A stretch of 64,000 nucleotides of DNA, taken from NCBI RefSeq assembly GCF_025821665.1, contig NZ_JACKSJ010000235.1, forward strand, positions 62,001 to 126,000. The letters run 5' to 3'. Of the stretch, positions 35,427 to 43,789 are shown piece by piece. Under the pieces are notes generated by a model that was not told where the DNA came from, searched no databases, and was given only the letters and a program-made list of their open reading frames with translations. The position numbers and the translations under genes are program-made. Within the stretch, counting starts at the first letter, position 1. Each line of letters begins with the position of its first letter. This DNA is from [Mycobacterium] manitobense (GTDB lineage: Bacteria > Actinomycetota > Actinomycetes > Mycobacteriales > Mycobacteriaceae).

Positions 35427-35872
35427 TGCGCAACTCCGATGTCTTCGTTCCACAGACCGGGATGGGCGGCGATGAAGTCGCGCATCATGTCCGCACATCG
35501 GTCGTCGTCGAGGACGGTCACCGACACACCGTACTCGGCCAGCCACTCGTGGCCGCCGGAGAACGTGCGGGCCTCGCCGATCAGCACCGCGCCGATGTTG
35601 AACTGCCGCACCAGTCCGCTGCAGTACCAGCACGGCGACAGCGTGGTCACCATCACCGTGGACCGGTAGTCGCGCTGCCTGCCCGCGGCCCGGAAGGCGT
35701 CGGTCTCGGCGTGGATGGAGGGATCGTCGGACTGCACCCTTCGGTTGTGTCCGCTGCCGAGCAGTGTGCCGTCCACCGCGAACAGCGCCGCACCGATCGG
35801 GATGCCGCCCTCGGCAAGCCCTTGTCGCGCTTCCCGATAGGCGACCTCGAGCATGTCCTGCGCTGTCGTCAT
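35423..35872 (-). CDS. Fungal-type (Fcy1-like) cytosine deaminase
   Basis: A 149-residue zinc deaminase. Zinc and catalytic residues are HAE (in SIHAETDAFRAAGR) and PCWYC (TLSPCWYCSGLV). The length, GHNRRVQ segment and C-terminal DDRC...FIAAHPGLWNEDIG closely resemble yeast cytosine deaminase Fcy1 as I know it, including the Asn of GHN and the Asp of EDIG that read cytosine there. It is unlike the amidohydrolase-type CodA usual in bacteria. It should convert cytosine (perhaps 5-methylcytosine) to uracil (thymine). It overlaps both neighbours by 4 nt. Confidence 0.82.
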   Translation of the reverse strand: MTTAQDMLEVAYREARQGLAEGGIPIGAALFAVDGTLLGSGHNRRVQSDDPSIHAETDAFRAAGRQRDYRSTVMVTTLSPCWYCSGLVRQFNIGAVLIGEARTFSGGHEWLAEYGVSVTVLDDDRCADMMRDFIAAHPGLWNEDIGVAQ

Positions 35873-37281
35873 ACCGCGAGACGCTCCACGGCGATACGGG
35901 CGCGGCACGTCAGCAGATAGCAGCCACCGGCCAGCAGGAATCCGACATAGAACGTGACGTCGCCCAGCCCGGGCAGCGCGCGCGCGGCGAAGCCGACGAA
36001 CTTCTGCTGGTTGCAGAACAGCAGCACCGACACGACGAGTCCGATGCCGAAGGACAGCAGGCCCGGCCAGTTGGTGTACGAACGGTCGTAGAGGAATCCG
36101 GCCACCCGCTGGCCGCGGCGCAGGTACTGGTCGGCGAACACCACTCCCAGCCACGGACCGATCCAGTAGGCGATGATCAGCAGGAACGCCTCGTAGCTGT
36201 GCGCCGCGTCGGGCAGGGCCCACCACGCGACGAGGAACCCGGCCACGCCGAAGAACACCGTCACCAGCGCGCGGGCGATGTGCGGCGGCAACTTGATCCC
36301 GATGGTCACGAAAGCCATTGCGCCCGAATAGACGTTGATCGAGTTCGCCGCGATCGCGCCGATCGCGATGGCCAGCAGCGTGGCTCCGGCCAGCCATCCG
36401 GCGAGCGGGGCCGTGAAGGAGGCGGTGGGGTCCCCCAGCGCGTCACCGGCGCCGATGGTCACCGAGGCGGCGCCGACACTCATCAGGCCGATGCACCCGA
36501 GGAAGAGCCCCGCGGAGGCGAAGGATCCGGTCCGTCGGGTCGATACGCTCGCCGGCAGGTACCGCGTGTAGTCGGCCGCATACGGTGTCCATCCCGCCGC
36601 ATAGCCGAAAGCCGTTCCGACGGTGAGCAGGAAGCCGCCCGTGCCGCCGACACCGCCCTCGGCCGCGGGCGCGCCGAGATCGGCCTGCCACAGGATGACC
36701 ACTGAGGTGACCGCGAAGATCACCGCGAGCAGCGGGAAGGTCCAGCGTTCGAACGCCTGCACCAGGTTGTGGCCGAAGAACGCCAGCCCGGTCTGCAGCA
36801 GGACGATGATGACCAGTCCCACCAGGGGCCCGAAACCGAACAGGGTGGACAACGCGTAGGCGCCGCTGACGCTGTTGGTGGCGAACCAGCCCACCCCTGC
36901 GGTGATGGACATCAGCACCGCAGGCACGGCGTTGCCGCGGAAGCCGAAAGCCAACCGGCCCAGCACCATCTGCGGCACCCCGTGCAGCGGCCCGCGGGCG
37001 GACAGGAAGTAGTGCGCGAGGGCGCCGAGGCCGGTGCCGAGGGCGAGGCCGGCGACGGCTTGCCAGAAGGTCATGCCGTAGGCGGCGACGGCCAGCACGC
37101 CGACGAACACCGTCGCGAACTCGAGATTCGGCGACGCCCAGGTCCAGAACAGCTGGCTGGGCCTGCCGTGCCGATCGGCCTCGGCGATGGCCTCGTTGCC
37201 GCCGGGTTCGACGGCCACCACCCGGTCACGGTAGGTGCCGTCGGACTGTTCGAGGATGTCGGCGGGTTCGGCGACTGTCAT
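35869..37281 (-). CDS. NCS1-family nucleobase permease (CodB-like)
   Basis: A 470-residue transporter with about 12 hydrophobic segments starting near residue 50. The NCS1/purine-cytosine permease family is shown by an N-terminal hydrophilic region, WTWASPNLEFATVFVGVLAVAAYGM, the GPLHGVPQMVLGRLAFGFRGNAVP loop and GWTPYAADYTRYLP. It should import cytosine or a related base in symport with Na+ or H+. Being first in the operon with the deaminase and dioxygenase genes, it probably supplies their substrate. Its stop overlaps the deaminase start (ATGA). Confidence 0.87.
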   Translation of the reverse strand: MTVAEPADILEQSDGTYRDRVVAVEPGGNEAIAEADRHGRPSQLFWTWASPNLEFATVFVGVLAVAAYGMTFWQAVAGLALGTGLGALAHYFLSARGPLHGVPQMVLGRLAFGFRGNAVPAVLMSITAGVGWFATNSVSGAYALSTLFGFGPLVGLVIIVLLQTGLAFFGHNLVQAFERWTFPLLAVIFAVTSVVILWQADLGAPAAEGGVGGTGGFLLTVGTAFGYAAGWTPYAADYTRYLPASVSTRRTGSFASAGLFLGCIGLMSVGAASVTIGAGDALGDPTASFTAPLAGWLAGATLLAIAIGAIAANSINVYSGAMAFVTIGIKLPPHIARALVTVFFGVAGFLVAWWALPDAAHSYEAFLLIIAYWIGPWLGVVFADQYLRRGQRVAGFLYDRSYTNWPGLLSFGIGLVVSVLLFCNQQKFVGFAARALPGLGDVTFYVGFLLAGGCYLLTCRARIAVERLAV

Positions 37282-37353
37282 CGGTCAACGGTGAGGTCGG
37301 ATGCGTTGAACCGCAACCGGAGTAAACGCAATCGAAACAAATGGGATCGGCGC

Positions 37354-37370
37354 GGGGGTCAGGAACCCCC
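37354..37370. terminator. Short hairpin at end of Gly/Cys-tail gene
   Basis: GGGGGT (37354-37359) and ACCCCC (37365-37370) form a 6-bp stem with a 5-nt loop over the stop codon of the gene read on the minus strand. It may separate that gene from the permease operon 77 bp downstream. Confidence 0.4.
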
Positions 37371-37736
37371 GCAGCCACCGCCTCCGCCGCCGCAGCCACC
37401 GCCGCCGCACCCGGCACCGCCGTCGGGAGCGCCGCCCGCGCCGCCGTCGTCGGTCGGCGTCCCGCCGTCGTAGTTGACGTAGTACGCGCCGCCCGTTCCC
37501 CCCGCGGCCCAGGCCGAACCGGCACCGTAGCGGCGGGCCCACAGCTCGCGCCGGTCCTTGACCTTCTTCCGCGCGGCCGGCGCAGCGCGTTCGTTGACCA
37601 GCCCGGCGGCCCAGACGTCCTCAGCGCGGCCCGGTGCGGTCGACTGCCGCTGCCGTCGTTGCATCAGCAAATATGCGGCGGCGATCATCGCCACTCCCCC
37701 GACGGCGACCGCCGTCAAGATCACCCCCGTGCTCAT
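37359..37736 (-). CDS. Membrane protein with C-terminal Gly/Cys-rich tail
   Basis: 125 residues: one N-terminal membrane helix (about 5-25), a basic linker (RKKVKDRRELWARRY), then a Gly/Ala-rich stretch ending in GAGCGGGGCGGGGGGCGGS. The Cys-in-Gly tail resembles those of actinobacterial membrane proteins of the TIGR04222 type, but the protein is short and lacks the rest of that domain. The divergent neighbour encodes a GRDP-like protein. A TAATCT -10 lies 6 nt before the ATG (leaderless). Function unknown. Confidence 0.65.
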   Translation of the reverse strand: MSTGVILTAVAVGGVAMIAAAYLLMQRRQRQSTAPGRAEDVWAAGLVNERAAPAARKKVKDRRELWARRYGAGSAWAAGGTGGAYYVNYDGGTPTDDGGAGGAPDGGAGCGGGGCGGGGGGCGGS

Positions 37737-37742
37737 GGCTGA

Positions 37743-37775
37743 AGATTACGCCGCGACAGCCCCCGCGCATACAGT
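37743..37775. promoter_or_regulatory. Divergent leaderless promoter pair
   Basis: Minus-strand TAATCT (complement of 37743-37748) ends 6 nt before the ATG at 37736. Plus-strand TACAGT (37770-37775) ends 6 nt before the ATG at 37782. Both genes therefore appear to have leaderless mRNAs from a 45-bp shared control region. Confidence 0.55.
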
Positions 37776-37781
37776 GAAAAC

Positions 37782-38267
37782 ATGTTGCGGCGGCGGGTGG
37801 ATTCGGTGTCCCGGGCGGACTCCGCGGTGACCCGGCTCGAGCTGCCCCCAGCGGTGTTCAAGACGTGTCCGTGGCAACCTCGCGAGCTGGTTGAGACCGG
37901 TTTGCGGCAGTGGTTGCGCTGTTGTGCCGCTGCGATGCGCGACGACCAGGTGATCGGCATGCCGTCGCGTGCCGTCGACGAGGCGTGGCACGGCCTGATC
38001 CTCTGCACGGCAAGATATTCGGCGTTTTGCGATGAAGCGTACGGCCGCTTCCTGCACCACCACCCCGAGGGCGGCGCGCCGCCGGGTGCGCGCCATGACC
38101 CGCTCGATCAGTTGCGGCGCACCGTCATCGCCTGGTCGATGGTCGCCCGACCCGGAGAGAGCTGCGTGCTGTGGGACATCGACCGCCGGGTCGGCGTTGC
38201 CGAACCGTGGGGCCTCGACCTCGGGCGGGTCGCCGAGATCGAGGCCGCCATGGCCGGGCGGCGCTGA
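37782..38267 (+). CDS. Glycine-rich-domain-protein-like (GRDP/DUF1399-type) protein
   Basis: 161 residues. The core (VDEAWHGLILCTARYSAFCDEAYGRFLHHHPEG, from about residue 67) matches the W-H...Y..FC..YG.FLHH.P pattern of the domain found in plant GRDP/DUF1399 proteins and in actinobacterial Gly-rich-tail loci. The rest is alpha-helical in look, with no signal peptide or membrane span. It is divergent from, and shares a promoter region with, the Gly/Cys-tail membrane protein, suggesting a joint role. Biochemical function unknown. Confidence 0.65.
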   Translation: MLRRRVDSVSRADSAVTRLELPPAVFKTCPWQPRELVETGLRQWLRCCAAAMRDDQVIGMPSRAVDEAWHGLILCTARYSAFCDEAYGRFLHHHPEGGAPPGARHDPLDQLRRTVIAWSMVARPGESCVLWDIDRRVGVAEPWGLDLGRVAEIEAAMAGRR

Positions 38268-38269
38268 CG

Positions 38270-38878
38270 CTAGTCGAACTCCGGCGCCTCGGTGCGGGTG
38301 CGCTTGAGTTCCCAGAAGTGCGGATACGACGCGAAGATCACCGACGCGTCCCACAGCTTTCCGGCCTCCTCGCCACGCGGGATGCGGGAGAGCACCGGAC
38401 CGAAGAAGGCGACGCCGTTGATGTGGATGGTCGGGGTGCCGACGTCCTCGCCGACGGCGTCCATCCCCTCGTGGTGGCTGGTGCGCAGCGCCTCGTCGTA
38501 CTCCTCGCTGTTCGCCGCCTCGGCCAGCTCGGCCGGGAGACCCACCTGCTCGAGCGCCTTGGCGATCACGTCACCGAAGTCTTTATTGCCCTCGTTGTGG
38601 ATCAGCGTGCCCATCGCGGTGTAGAGCGGGCGCAGGATCTCGCGGCCCTTGAGCTGCTCCGCGGCGATGGCCACGCGGACCGGCCCCCAGGCCTTCTTCA
38701 TCATCTCGAGGTACTCCTCGGGCAGATCGCGTCCCTCGTTGAGCACCGCGAGGCTCATCACCCGGAATTCGACCTCGATATCACGCACCTTCTCGACCTC
38801 GAGGATCCAGCGCGAGGTGATCCAGCACCACGGGCACAGCGGGTCGAACCAGAATCCAGCGACATCTTTCCCGGCCAT
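38270..38878 (-). CDS. Mycothiol-dependent nitroreductase (Rv2466c-like, DsbA fold)
   Basis: A 202-residue DsbA/thioredoxin-fold oxidoreductase with the active-site motif CPWC at residues 15-18 ([13 protein letters not shown]) and cis-Pro region [10 protein letters not shown]. Its M. tuberculosis counterpart Rv2466c is a mycothiol-using reductase that activates nitro prodrugs and belongs to the SigH oxidative-stress regulon. A SigH-type promoter is visible 42 bp upstream. The start ATG at 38878 is clear. It ends 2 bp from the convergent GRDP-like gene. Confidence 0.9.
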   Translation of the reverse strand: MAGKDVAGFWFDPLCPWCWITSRWILEVEKVRDIEVEFRVMSLAVLNEGRDLPEEYLEMMKKAWGPVRVAIAAEQLKGREILRPLYTAMGTLIHNEGNKDFGDVIAKALEQVGLPAELAEAANSEEYDEALRTSHHEGMDAVGEDVGTPTIHINGVAFFGPVLSRIPRGEEAGKLWDASVIFASYPHFWELKRTRTEAPEFD

Positions 38879-38919
38879 TGACAGTCCTCTCGGTTTCACG
38901 GGTGCACTCCGCTCAACAC

Positions 38920-38945
38920 AACTGAGCTCGTCTCGCCGGTGTTCC
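38920..38945 (-). promoter_or_regulatory. SigH-type promoter of the mycothiol-dependent nitroreductase gene
   Basis: Read on the minus strand, GGAA (38942-38945), a 19-nt spacer and GTT (38920-38922) match the SigH consensus (GGAA, 17-20 nt, GTT). Transcription would begin near 38912, giving a leader of about 34 nt. This agrees with SigH control of the homologue. Confidence 0.6.
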
Positions 38946-39110
38946 CCTCGGCGGCGATCAGCATGCATCGCGGTTTCGCCGGCGACGCGACGCGCTTTGG
39001 TGGGTGAATCTTGACCGAAGCGTGTTGTTGCTGTGACTGAAGTGAACCAGTGTTGCTCGAGTACACGGAGCGGCCTCGACCGGACTCCCACCCCTGGACG
39101 AGGAGCAGCG

Positions 39111-39482
39111 ATGCCGGCAGCAGTCAATCGACAATGGGCGCTCATCGGCGCCTCCGCGCTGGTCGCGGGAGCCACCCTGTTCGCACCGCCGGCCGCGGCC
39201 GACCCGGTCGACGACGCCTTCCTCACCGCGCTCAACCGGGCCGGGGTGGGCTATGGCAATCCCGCCGACACCGTCGAACTCGGCAAGCGGGTGTGCCCGA
39301 TGCTGGTGGAACCCGGCAAGAACTTCGCGAAGGTGGTCTCCACCGTCCGCAACGACGGCGTCCCACCGGAGATGGCCGCGTTCTTCGCCGGCATCGCCAT
39401 CCAGATGTACTGCCCGTCGATGATGTCCAAAGTGGGCACCGGCGACTTCCTCGGATGGCTGGGGAACCCGGGTCTGCGGTGA
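39111..39482 (+). CDS. Secreted DUF732-family protein
   Basis: 123 residues. The signal peptide is about 1-32 (core [20 protein letters not shown], cleavage before DPVDDAFL). The DUF732 pattern follows: [29 protein letters not shown] with a second Cys in IQMYCPSM, which probably form a disulfide. The family is abundant in mycobacteria and of unknown function. AGGAG lies 5 nt before the ATG at 39111; the frame extends upstream but lacks a signal-peptide-like start. Confidence 0.85.
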   Translation: MPAAVNRQWALIGASALVAGATLFAPPAAADPVDDAFLTALNRAGVGYGNPADTVELGKRVCPMLVEPGKNFAKVVSTVRNDGVPPEMAAFFAGIAIQMYCPSMMSKVGTGDFLGWLGNPGLR

Positions 39483-39542
39483 GGCCGCACCGCGACTGAC
39501 CTCGCCCGGCCCTCTGCCCCGACCTTCCGGCGCCGCGCCCAC

Positions 39543-39548
39543 TAGGGT
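39543..39548 (+). promoter_or_regulatory. -10 box for leaderless pepN mRNA
   Basis: TAGGGT ends 8 nt before the GTG at 39557, fitting a transcript that begins at that codon. This supports GTG over the TTG at 39548, which overlaps the box. Confidence 0.55.
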
Positions 39549-39556
39549 TGGCGGTC

Positions 39557-42142
39557 GTGGCACTCCCGAATCTGACCCGCGATCAGGCCGCCGAGCGCGC
39601 CGCCCTCGTCACGGTGAACTCCTACCGCATCGACCTCGACCTCACCGACGGTGACGGCAAACCCGGCGAGGGCACGTTCCGCTCGGTGACCACCGTCGAG
39701 TTCGACGCCCTGGCCGGCGCCGACACCTATCTCGACCTGGCCGCCGACACAATCCGCGGCGCCACCCTCAACGGCCGGGACCTCGACGTCTCGGGCTACG
39801 ACGAGGCCACCGGCATCGCGCTGACCGGGCTCGCCGAGCACAACGTCGTGGTGGTCGACGCCGACTGCCGCTACTCCAACACCGGTGAGGGTCTGCACCG
39901 TTTCGTCGACCCGGTGGACGGCGAGGTGTACCTGTACTCACAGTTCGAGACCGCGGACGCCAAGCGGATGTTCGCGTGCTTCGACCAGCCCGATCTCAAG
40001 GCCACCTTCGACGTCACCGTGACCGCGCCGGCGCACTGGGAGGTGGTGTCCAACGGCGCCCTGGAGGCCACCCGCGACGACGGCGCGTCCAAGACCCACA
40101 GCTATGTGACGACGCCGCGGATGAGCACCTACCTGGTGGCGTTGATCGCCGGGCCGTACGCCCGCTGGGACGACCTCTACCGCGACGAGCACGGCGAGAT
40201 CCCGCTCGGCCTGTTCTGCCGGAGGTCGCTCGGCGAGTTCATGGACGCCGAGCGGCTGTTCACCCAGACAAAGCAGGGTTTCGGCTTCTATCACCGCAAC
40301 TTCGGCGTGCCCTACGCCTTCGGCAAATACGACCAGCTGTTCGTGCCGGAATTCAACGCGGGCGCGATGGAGAACGCCGGCGCGGTCACGTTCCTCGAGG
40401 ACTACGTGTTCCGCAGCAAGGTCACCCGCGCGTCCTACGAACGCCGCTGCGAGACGGTGCTGCACGAGATGGCGCACATGTGGTTCGGCGATCTGGTGAC
40501 CATGCAGTGGTGGGACGACCTGTGGCTCAACGAGTCGTTCGCGACGTTCGCCTCGGTGCTGTGCCAGGCCGAGGCGACGGAGTTCACCGAGGCGTGGACC
40601 ACGTTCGCCAACGTGGAGAAGTCGTGGGCGTACCGCCAGGACCAGTTGCCCTCGACACATCCGGTCGCCGCCGACATCCCCGACCTGCACGCGGTCGAGG
40701 TCAACTTCGACGGCATCACCTACGCCAAGGGCGCCAGCGTGCTCAAGCAGCTCGTCGCCTACGTCGGGCTGGAGTCGTTCCTCGCAGGCCTGCGCGACTA
40801 CTTCCGCGATCACGCGTTCGGCAACGCCACGTTCGGCGATCTGCTGGGCGCGCTGGAGAAGTCGTCGGGCCGTGACCTGTCCGGCTGGGGCAGGCAGTGG
40901 CTGAAGACCACCGGGCTCAACACGCTGCGCGCCGACTTCGACCTCGACGCCGACGGACGCTTCACCCGCTTCGCCATCGACCAGAGCGGCGCCGCGCCCG
41001 GCGCCGGCGAGACCCGCGTGCACCGGCTCGCTGTCGGCGTGTACGACGACGACGAGGTCACCGGCAAGTTGGTGCGGGTGCACCGAGAGGAACTCGACAT
41101 CGAGGGTTCGACCACCGATGTACCTGCACTGCAAGGTGTTTCGCGTGGCAAGCTGATCGTCGTCAACGACGACGACCTGACGTACTGCTCGCTGCGGCTC
41201 GACCCGGATTCGTTGCAGACGGTGCTCACCCGCATCGCGGACATCGGCGAACCGTTGCCGCGCACCCTGGCGTGGTCGGCCGCATGGGAGATGACCCGCG
41301 AGGCCGAACTCAAGGCGCGCGACTTCGTCGCCCTGGTGATGAGCGGACTGCACGCCGAGTCCGAGGTGGGCGTGGCCCAGCGTCTGGTGCTGCAGGCGCA
41401 GACGGCGCTGAACTCCTACGCCGATCCGGCGTGGGCGAGCGCCGACGGGTGGCCGGCTTTTGGCGACCGCCTGCTCGATCTGGCCCGTGAAGCGGCGCCG
41501 GGGTCGGATCACCAGCTGGCGTTCGTGAACGCCCTGTGCGCGTCGGTGCTGTCCCGCAACCATGTCGCCGTACTGGCGACGCTGCTGGACAACGAACCGG
41601 CCGCGGTCAACCTGTCCGGCCTGGTCATCGACACCGATCTGCGCTGGCGCATCGTCACCGCACTGGCCGCCAGCGGCGATCTGGACGCCGACGGTGTCGA
41701 GACGCCGTTCATCGACGCCGAGGCCCAGTCCGACCCGACCGCCGCGGGCAGGCGCAACGCCGCCGCGGCCGCCGCGGCCCGTCCGCAGACCGCCGTGAAG
41801 GACGGCGCGTGGCAGCAAGTGGTCGAGGACGACACGCTCGCCAACATCACCGCCCGCGCCATCATCGGCGGTTTCGTCCGGCCGGGCCAGCAGCAGCTGC
41901 TGGCGCCGTTCACCCAGCGCTACTTCGACGCGATCTCCGGAGTGTGGGAGCGGCGGTCCAGCGAGGTGGCCCAGACCGTGGTCGTCGGGCTGTACCCGGC
42001 ATCGGACATCAGCCAGGAGGCGATCGACGCCGCCGACCGCTTCCTCGCCGGCGACGTCCCGCCCGCACTGCGCCGGCTGGTGGTCGAAGGCCGCGCCGGC
42101 GTGGAGCGCGCTCTGCGAGCCCGGGAGTTCGACGTCTCGTAA
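39557..42142 (+). CDS. pepN: Aminopeptidase N (M1 metallopeptidase)
   Basis: An 861-residue zinc aminopeptidase, the expected actinobacterial length. The exopeptidase motif GAMEN is in FNAGAMENAGAVTF (near residue 275). The zinc site HEMAH is in VLHEMAHMWFGDLVTMQWWDDLWLNESFA, with the third ligand Glu in LNESFA. It trims N-terminal residues from peptides in the cytoplasm, downstream of Clp-type proteolysis. I place the start at GTG 39557 (VALPNLTRDQ) because of the leaderless promoter; TTG 39548 would add three residues. Confidence 0.95.
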   Translation: MALPNLTRDQAAERAALVTVNSYRIDLDLTDGDGKPGEGTFRSVTTVEFDALAGADTYLDLAADTIRGATLNGRDLDVSGYDEATGIALTGLAEHNVVVVDADCRYSNTGEGLHRFVDPVDGEVYLYSQFETADAKRMFACFDQPDLKATFDVTVTAPAHWEVVSNGALEATRDDGASKTHSYVTTPRMSTYLVALIAGPYARWDDLYRDEHGEIPLGLFCRRSLGEFMDAERLFTQTKQGFGFYHRNFGVPYAFGKYDQLFVPEFNAGAMENAGAVTFLEDYVFRSKVTRASYERRCETVLHEMAHMWFGDLVTMQWWDDLWLNESFATFASVLCQAEATEFTEAWTTFANVEKSWAYRQDQLPSTHPVAADIPDLHAVEVNFDGITYAKGASVLKQLVAYVGLESFLAGLRDYFRDHAFGNATFGDLLGALEKSSGRDLSGWGRQWLKTTGLNTLRADFDLDADGRFTRFAIDQSGAAPGAGETRVHRLAVGVYDDDEVTGKLVRVHREELDIEGSTTDVPALQGVSRGKLIVVNDDDLTYCSLRLDPDSLQTVLTRIADIGEPLPRTLAWSAAWEMTREAELKARDFVALVMSGLHAESEVGVAQRLVLQAQTALNSYADPAWASADGWPAFGDRLLDLAREAAPGSDHQLAFVNALCASVLSRNHVAVLATLLDNEPAAVNLSGLVIDTDLRWRIVTALAASGDLDADGVETPFIDAEAQSDPTAAGRRNAAAAAAARPQTAVKDGAWQQVVEDDTLANITARAIIGGFVRPGQQQLLAPFTQRYFDAISGVWERRSSEVAQTVVVGLYPASDISQEAIDAADRFLAGDVPPALRRLVVEGRAGVERALRAREFDVS

Positions 42143-42164
42143 CGGCGCAGGACCGTGTCCCGCG

Positions 42165-42974
42165 CTACATCCGTGAGTAGCGGGTGAGCGTGAGGCTGTA
42201 CAGCCCGTACGCGCCGAAGCCGACGGCCGCGCCGATCAGCAGCATCGTGCCGCCCTGCGTCCCACCCAGCGCCTTGACCGCGGCATCGAGCCCGGCCGCC
42301 TTCGAGGGGTCGACGTCGACGGCGGCGACGACCAGCAGCACCCCCGCGATGGCGAGCACGGTTCCCTCGGCGACGTAGCCGAACAGGCCGAGGACGACGA
42401 TCAGCGGGCTCACCGGACCCGTCAGGTCGGCGAGGAAACGCCGCGACGCGCCCTTGTAGGCGTAGTAGCCGCCGATGACGGCGACCACCACTCCCGCCAC
42501 GATCAACACCGTCTGACCCGGCACGGTGTGCATCAACCGGGAACTGATGCCGGTGTTCTGGTCGCGGCTCGACTCGCGGTCGCCGGTGGCGAACCGGACA
42601 GCGGTGACCATGACGCCGCAATAGACGAGGAGCAGCCCGAAGGCCTTCAGCCGGTTCAGCTTTCCCGCGTCGTCACGATTCGGGTCATGGCTCTCGGCCG
42701 GGTGCAGACCGATCAGCGACTCGGCGAGCCGCCACAACATCAGTGGCACGAGCGCCACCACGATGACCCACAGCGCGATCTCGCCGCCGCGGGTCTCCGC
42801 GACCGTCGCCAGCGCACCCGAGGGGTCGGCGTCGCCGCGGTGGCCGAGGGCGATCCGCACGATGACGTAGGCGATCAGCAGATGCAGCAGCCCGCTGACC
42901 ACGTACCCGGACCGCGCCGCGGTCTGCAGGCCGTCATGGCGGGTAGCCCTGTGGACCACCGAACCTCGCCGCAT
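42165..42974 (-). CDS. DUF1206 membrane protein
   Basis: 269 residues with six hydrophobic segments arranged as three similar pairs. These begin at ARSGYVVSGLLHLLIAYVIV, LKAFGLLLVYCGVMVTAV and VLGLFGYVAEGTVLAIAG, the triplicated layout of DUF1206. It is a cytoplasmic-membrane protein of unknown function. It is convergent with pepN, 22 bp from its stop. The ATG at 42974 is used. Confidence 0.8.
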   Translation of the reverse strand: MRRGSVVHRATRHDGLQTAARSGYVVSGLLHLLIAYVIVRIALGHRGDADPSGALATVAETRGGEIALWVIVVALVPLMLWRLAESLIGLHPAESHDPNRDDAGKLNRLKAFGLLLVYCGVMVTAVRFATGDRESSRDQNTGISSRLMHTVPGQTVLIVAGVVVAVIGGYYAYKGASRRFLADLTGPVSPLIVVLGLFGYVAEGTVLAIAGVLLVVAAVDVDPSKAAGLDAAVKALGGTQGGTMLLIGAAVGFGAYGLYSLTLTRYSRM

Positions 42975-43073
42975 CGATCACCTCTCCGCGGCAGCCCCTG
43001 CACCCGCGGGCCAAGCGATACCCGTTGCGGGCAGCGCGAAAACAGCCGGCGAGCGCGGGAAGGTGCGGTTAGG

Positions 43074-43547
43074 TCAGCGGGGCGAGACGCCGGCGGTCAG
43101 CACCCGCACCGCGCTGATCAGGCCGTCGATCAGGTTGCCGTCCTTGAACGACGCCGCGGCGGCCGACACCCCCAACGGAGCGGCCTCCTCGATGCCGCGG
43201 CCCTTGACCCTCGAGCCGTACACCACCTCGATGGCATGCTGATCCGGCGAGACGGCCAGCAGCACGGCGTTGTCGGGCGTCGGCACCTTCGCCAGGAGTT
43301 CCCGCGCCGTCGCCGCGGTGTCCGCGCCGAGATCGCCGATGTAGACCGCGAAACGAGCCTTGGCCGCCCGCGAGCCGTACTTCAGCGCGTCGTCGAGCAC
43401 CACCAGGTCCTTGGTCGGGAACGGGTAGTGCACCGACAGCTCGCCGGGTTCGGTCACCCCGGACAGCCGTCCGCTCGTGGTCAGCGCCCAGCCGTGGGGA
43501 AGGTCGAGTTCACCGCGCGTGACGGGCGCGATCTCACCACTTGCCAC
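43074..43547 (-). CDS. DUF5130 (TPM-like) protein, Rv2468c-like
   Basis: 157 residues. An N-terminal [21 protein letters not shown] segment leads to an alpha/beta domain with [24 protein letters not shown] and [19 protein letters not shown], resembling TPM phosphatase-like domains. It matches mycobacterial DUF5130 proteins such as Rv2468c from memory. It overlaps the end of ctaJ by 14 nt, so it may be linked to the cytochrome oxidase. Function unproven. Confidence 0.75.
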   Translation of the reverse strand: MASGEIAPVTRGELDLPHGWALTTSGRLSGVTEPGELSVHYPFPTKDLVVLDDALKYGSRAAKARFAVYIGDLGADTAATARELLAKVPTPDNAVLLAVSPDQHAIEVVYGSRVKGRGIEEAAPLGVSAAAASFKDGNLIDGLISAVRVLTAGVSPR

Positions 43548-43764
43548 TTGCGCCGCCTCCTACCGTCAGGTGATCGCCGTGTCCACCGTGTCCGTGGTCG
43601 GCAGGTTCTTCGGCCGCCCAGAGGATCGGCGCATGCGTCCACGGCTCGGACATGTTGTAGCTCGCCGGATGAGGACCCTTGCCGCGCCAGATCAGCAGGG
43701 CCAGCACGGCGGTCAGTCCCAACGGCACCAGGACGAACAGAGAGTGCATCAGCGGTGTGCTCAC
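43534..43764 (-). CDS. ctaJ: aa3-type cytochrome oxidase subunit CtaJ
   Basis: 76 residues: one membrane helix (about 6-27), then RKGPHP-like [27 protein letters not shown], a His-rich [10 protein letters not shown] stretch and the end GGGASGKW. These segments match CtaJ, a small accessory subunit seen in the mycobacterial CIII2CIV2 respiratory supercomplex (MSMEG_4693 in M. smegmatis, from memory). I use GTG at 43764, so that the helix begins at once; an upstream ATG at 43806 would add 14 residues. It overlaps the DUF5130 gene. Confidence 0.82.
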   Translation of the reverse strand: MSTPLMHSLFVLVPLGLTAVLALLIWRGKGPHPASYNMSEPWTHAPILWAAEEPADHGHGGHGDHLTVGGGASGKW

Positions 43765-43789
43765 GAGCAAACCGTATCCCACACCCGCT

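Noticed and set aside
35423-35872. Guanine deaminase or tRNA adenosine deaminase
   Set aside because: The size, the GHN segment and the WNEDIG C-terminus fit Fcy1-type cytosine deaminase better than GuaD or TadA.
37359-37736. Full TIGR04222-type membrane protein
   Set aside because: Only the Cys/Gly tail and one membrane helix are seen; the protein is too short to contain the rest of that domain.
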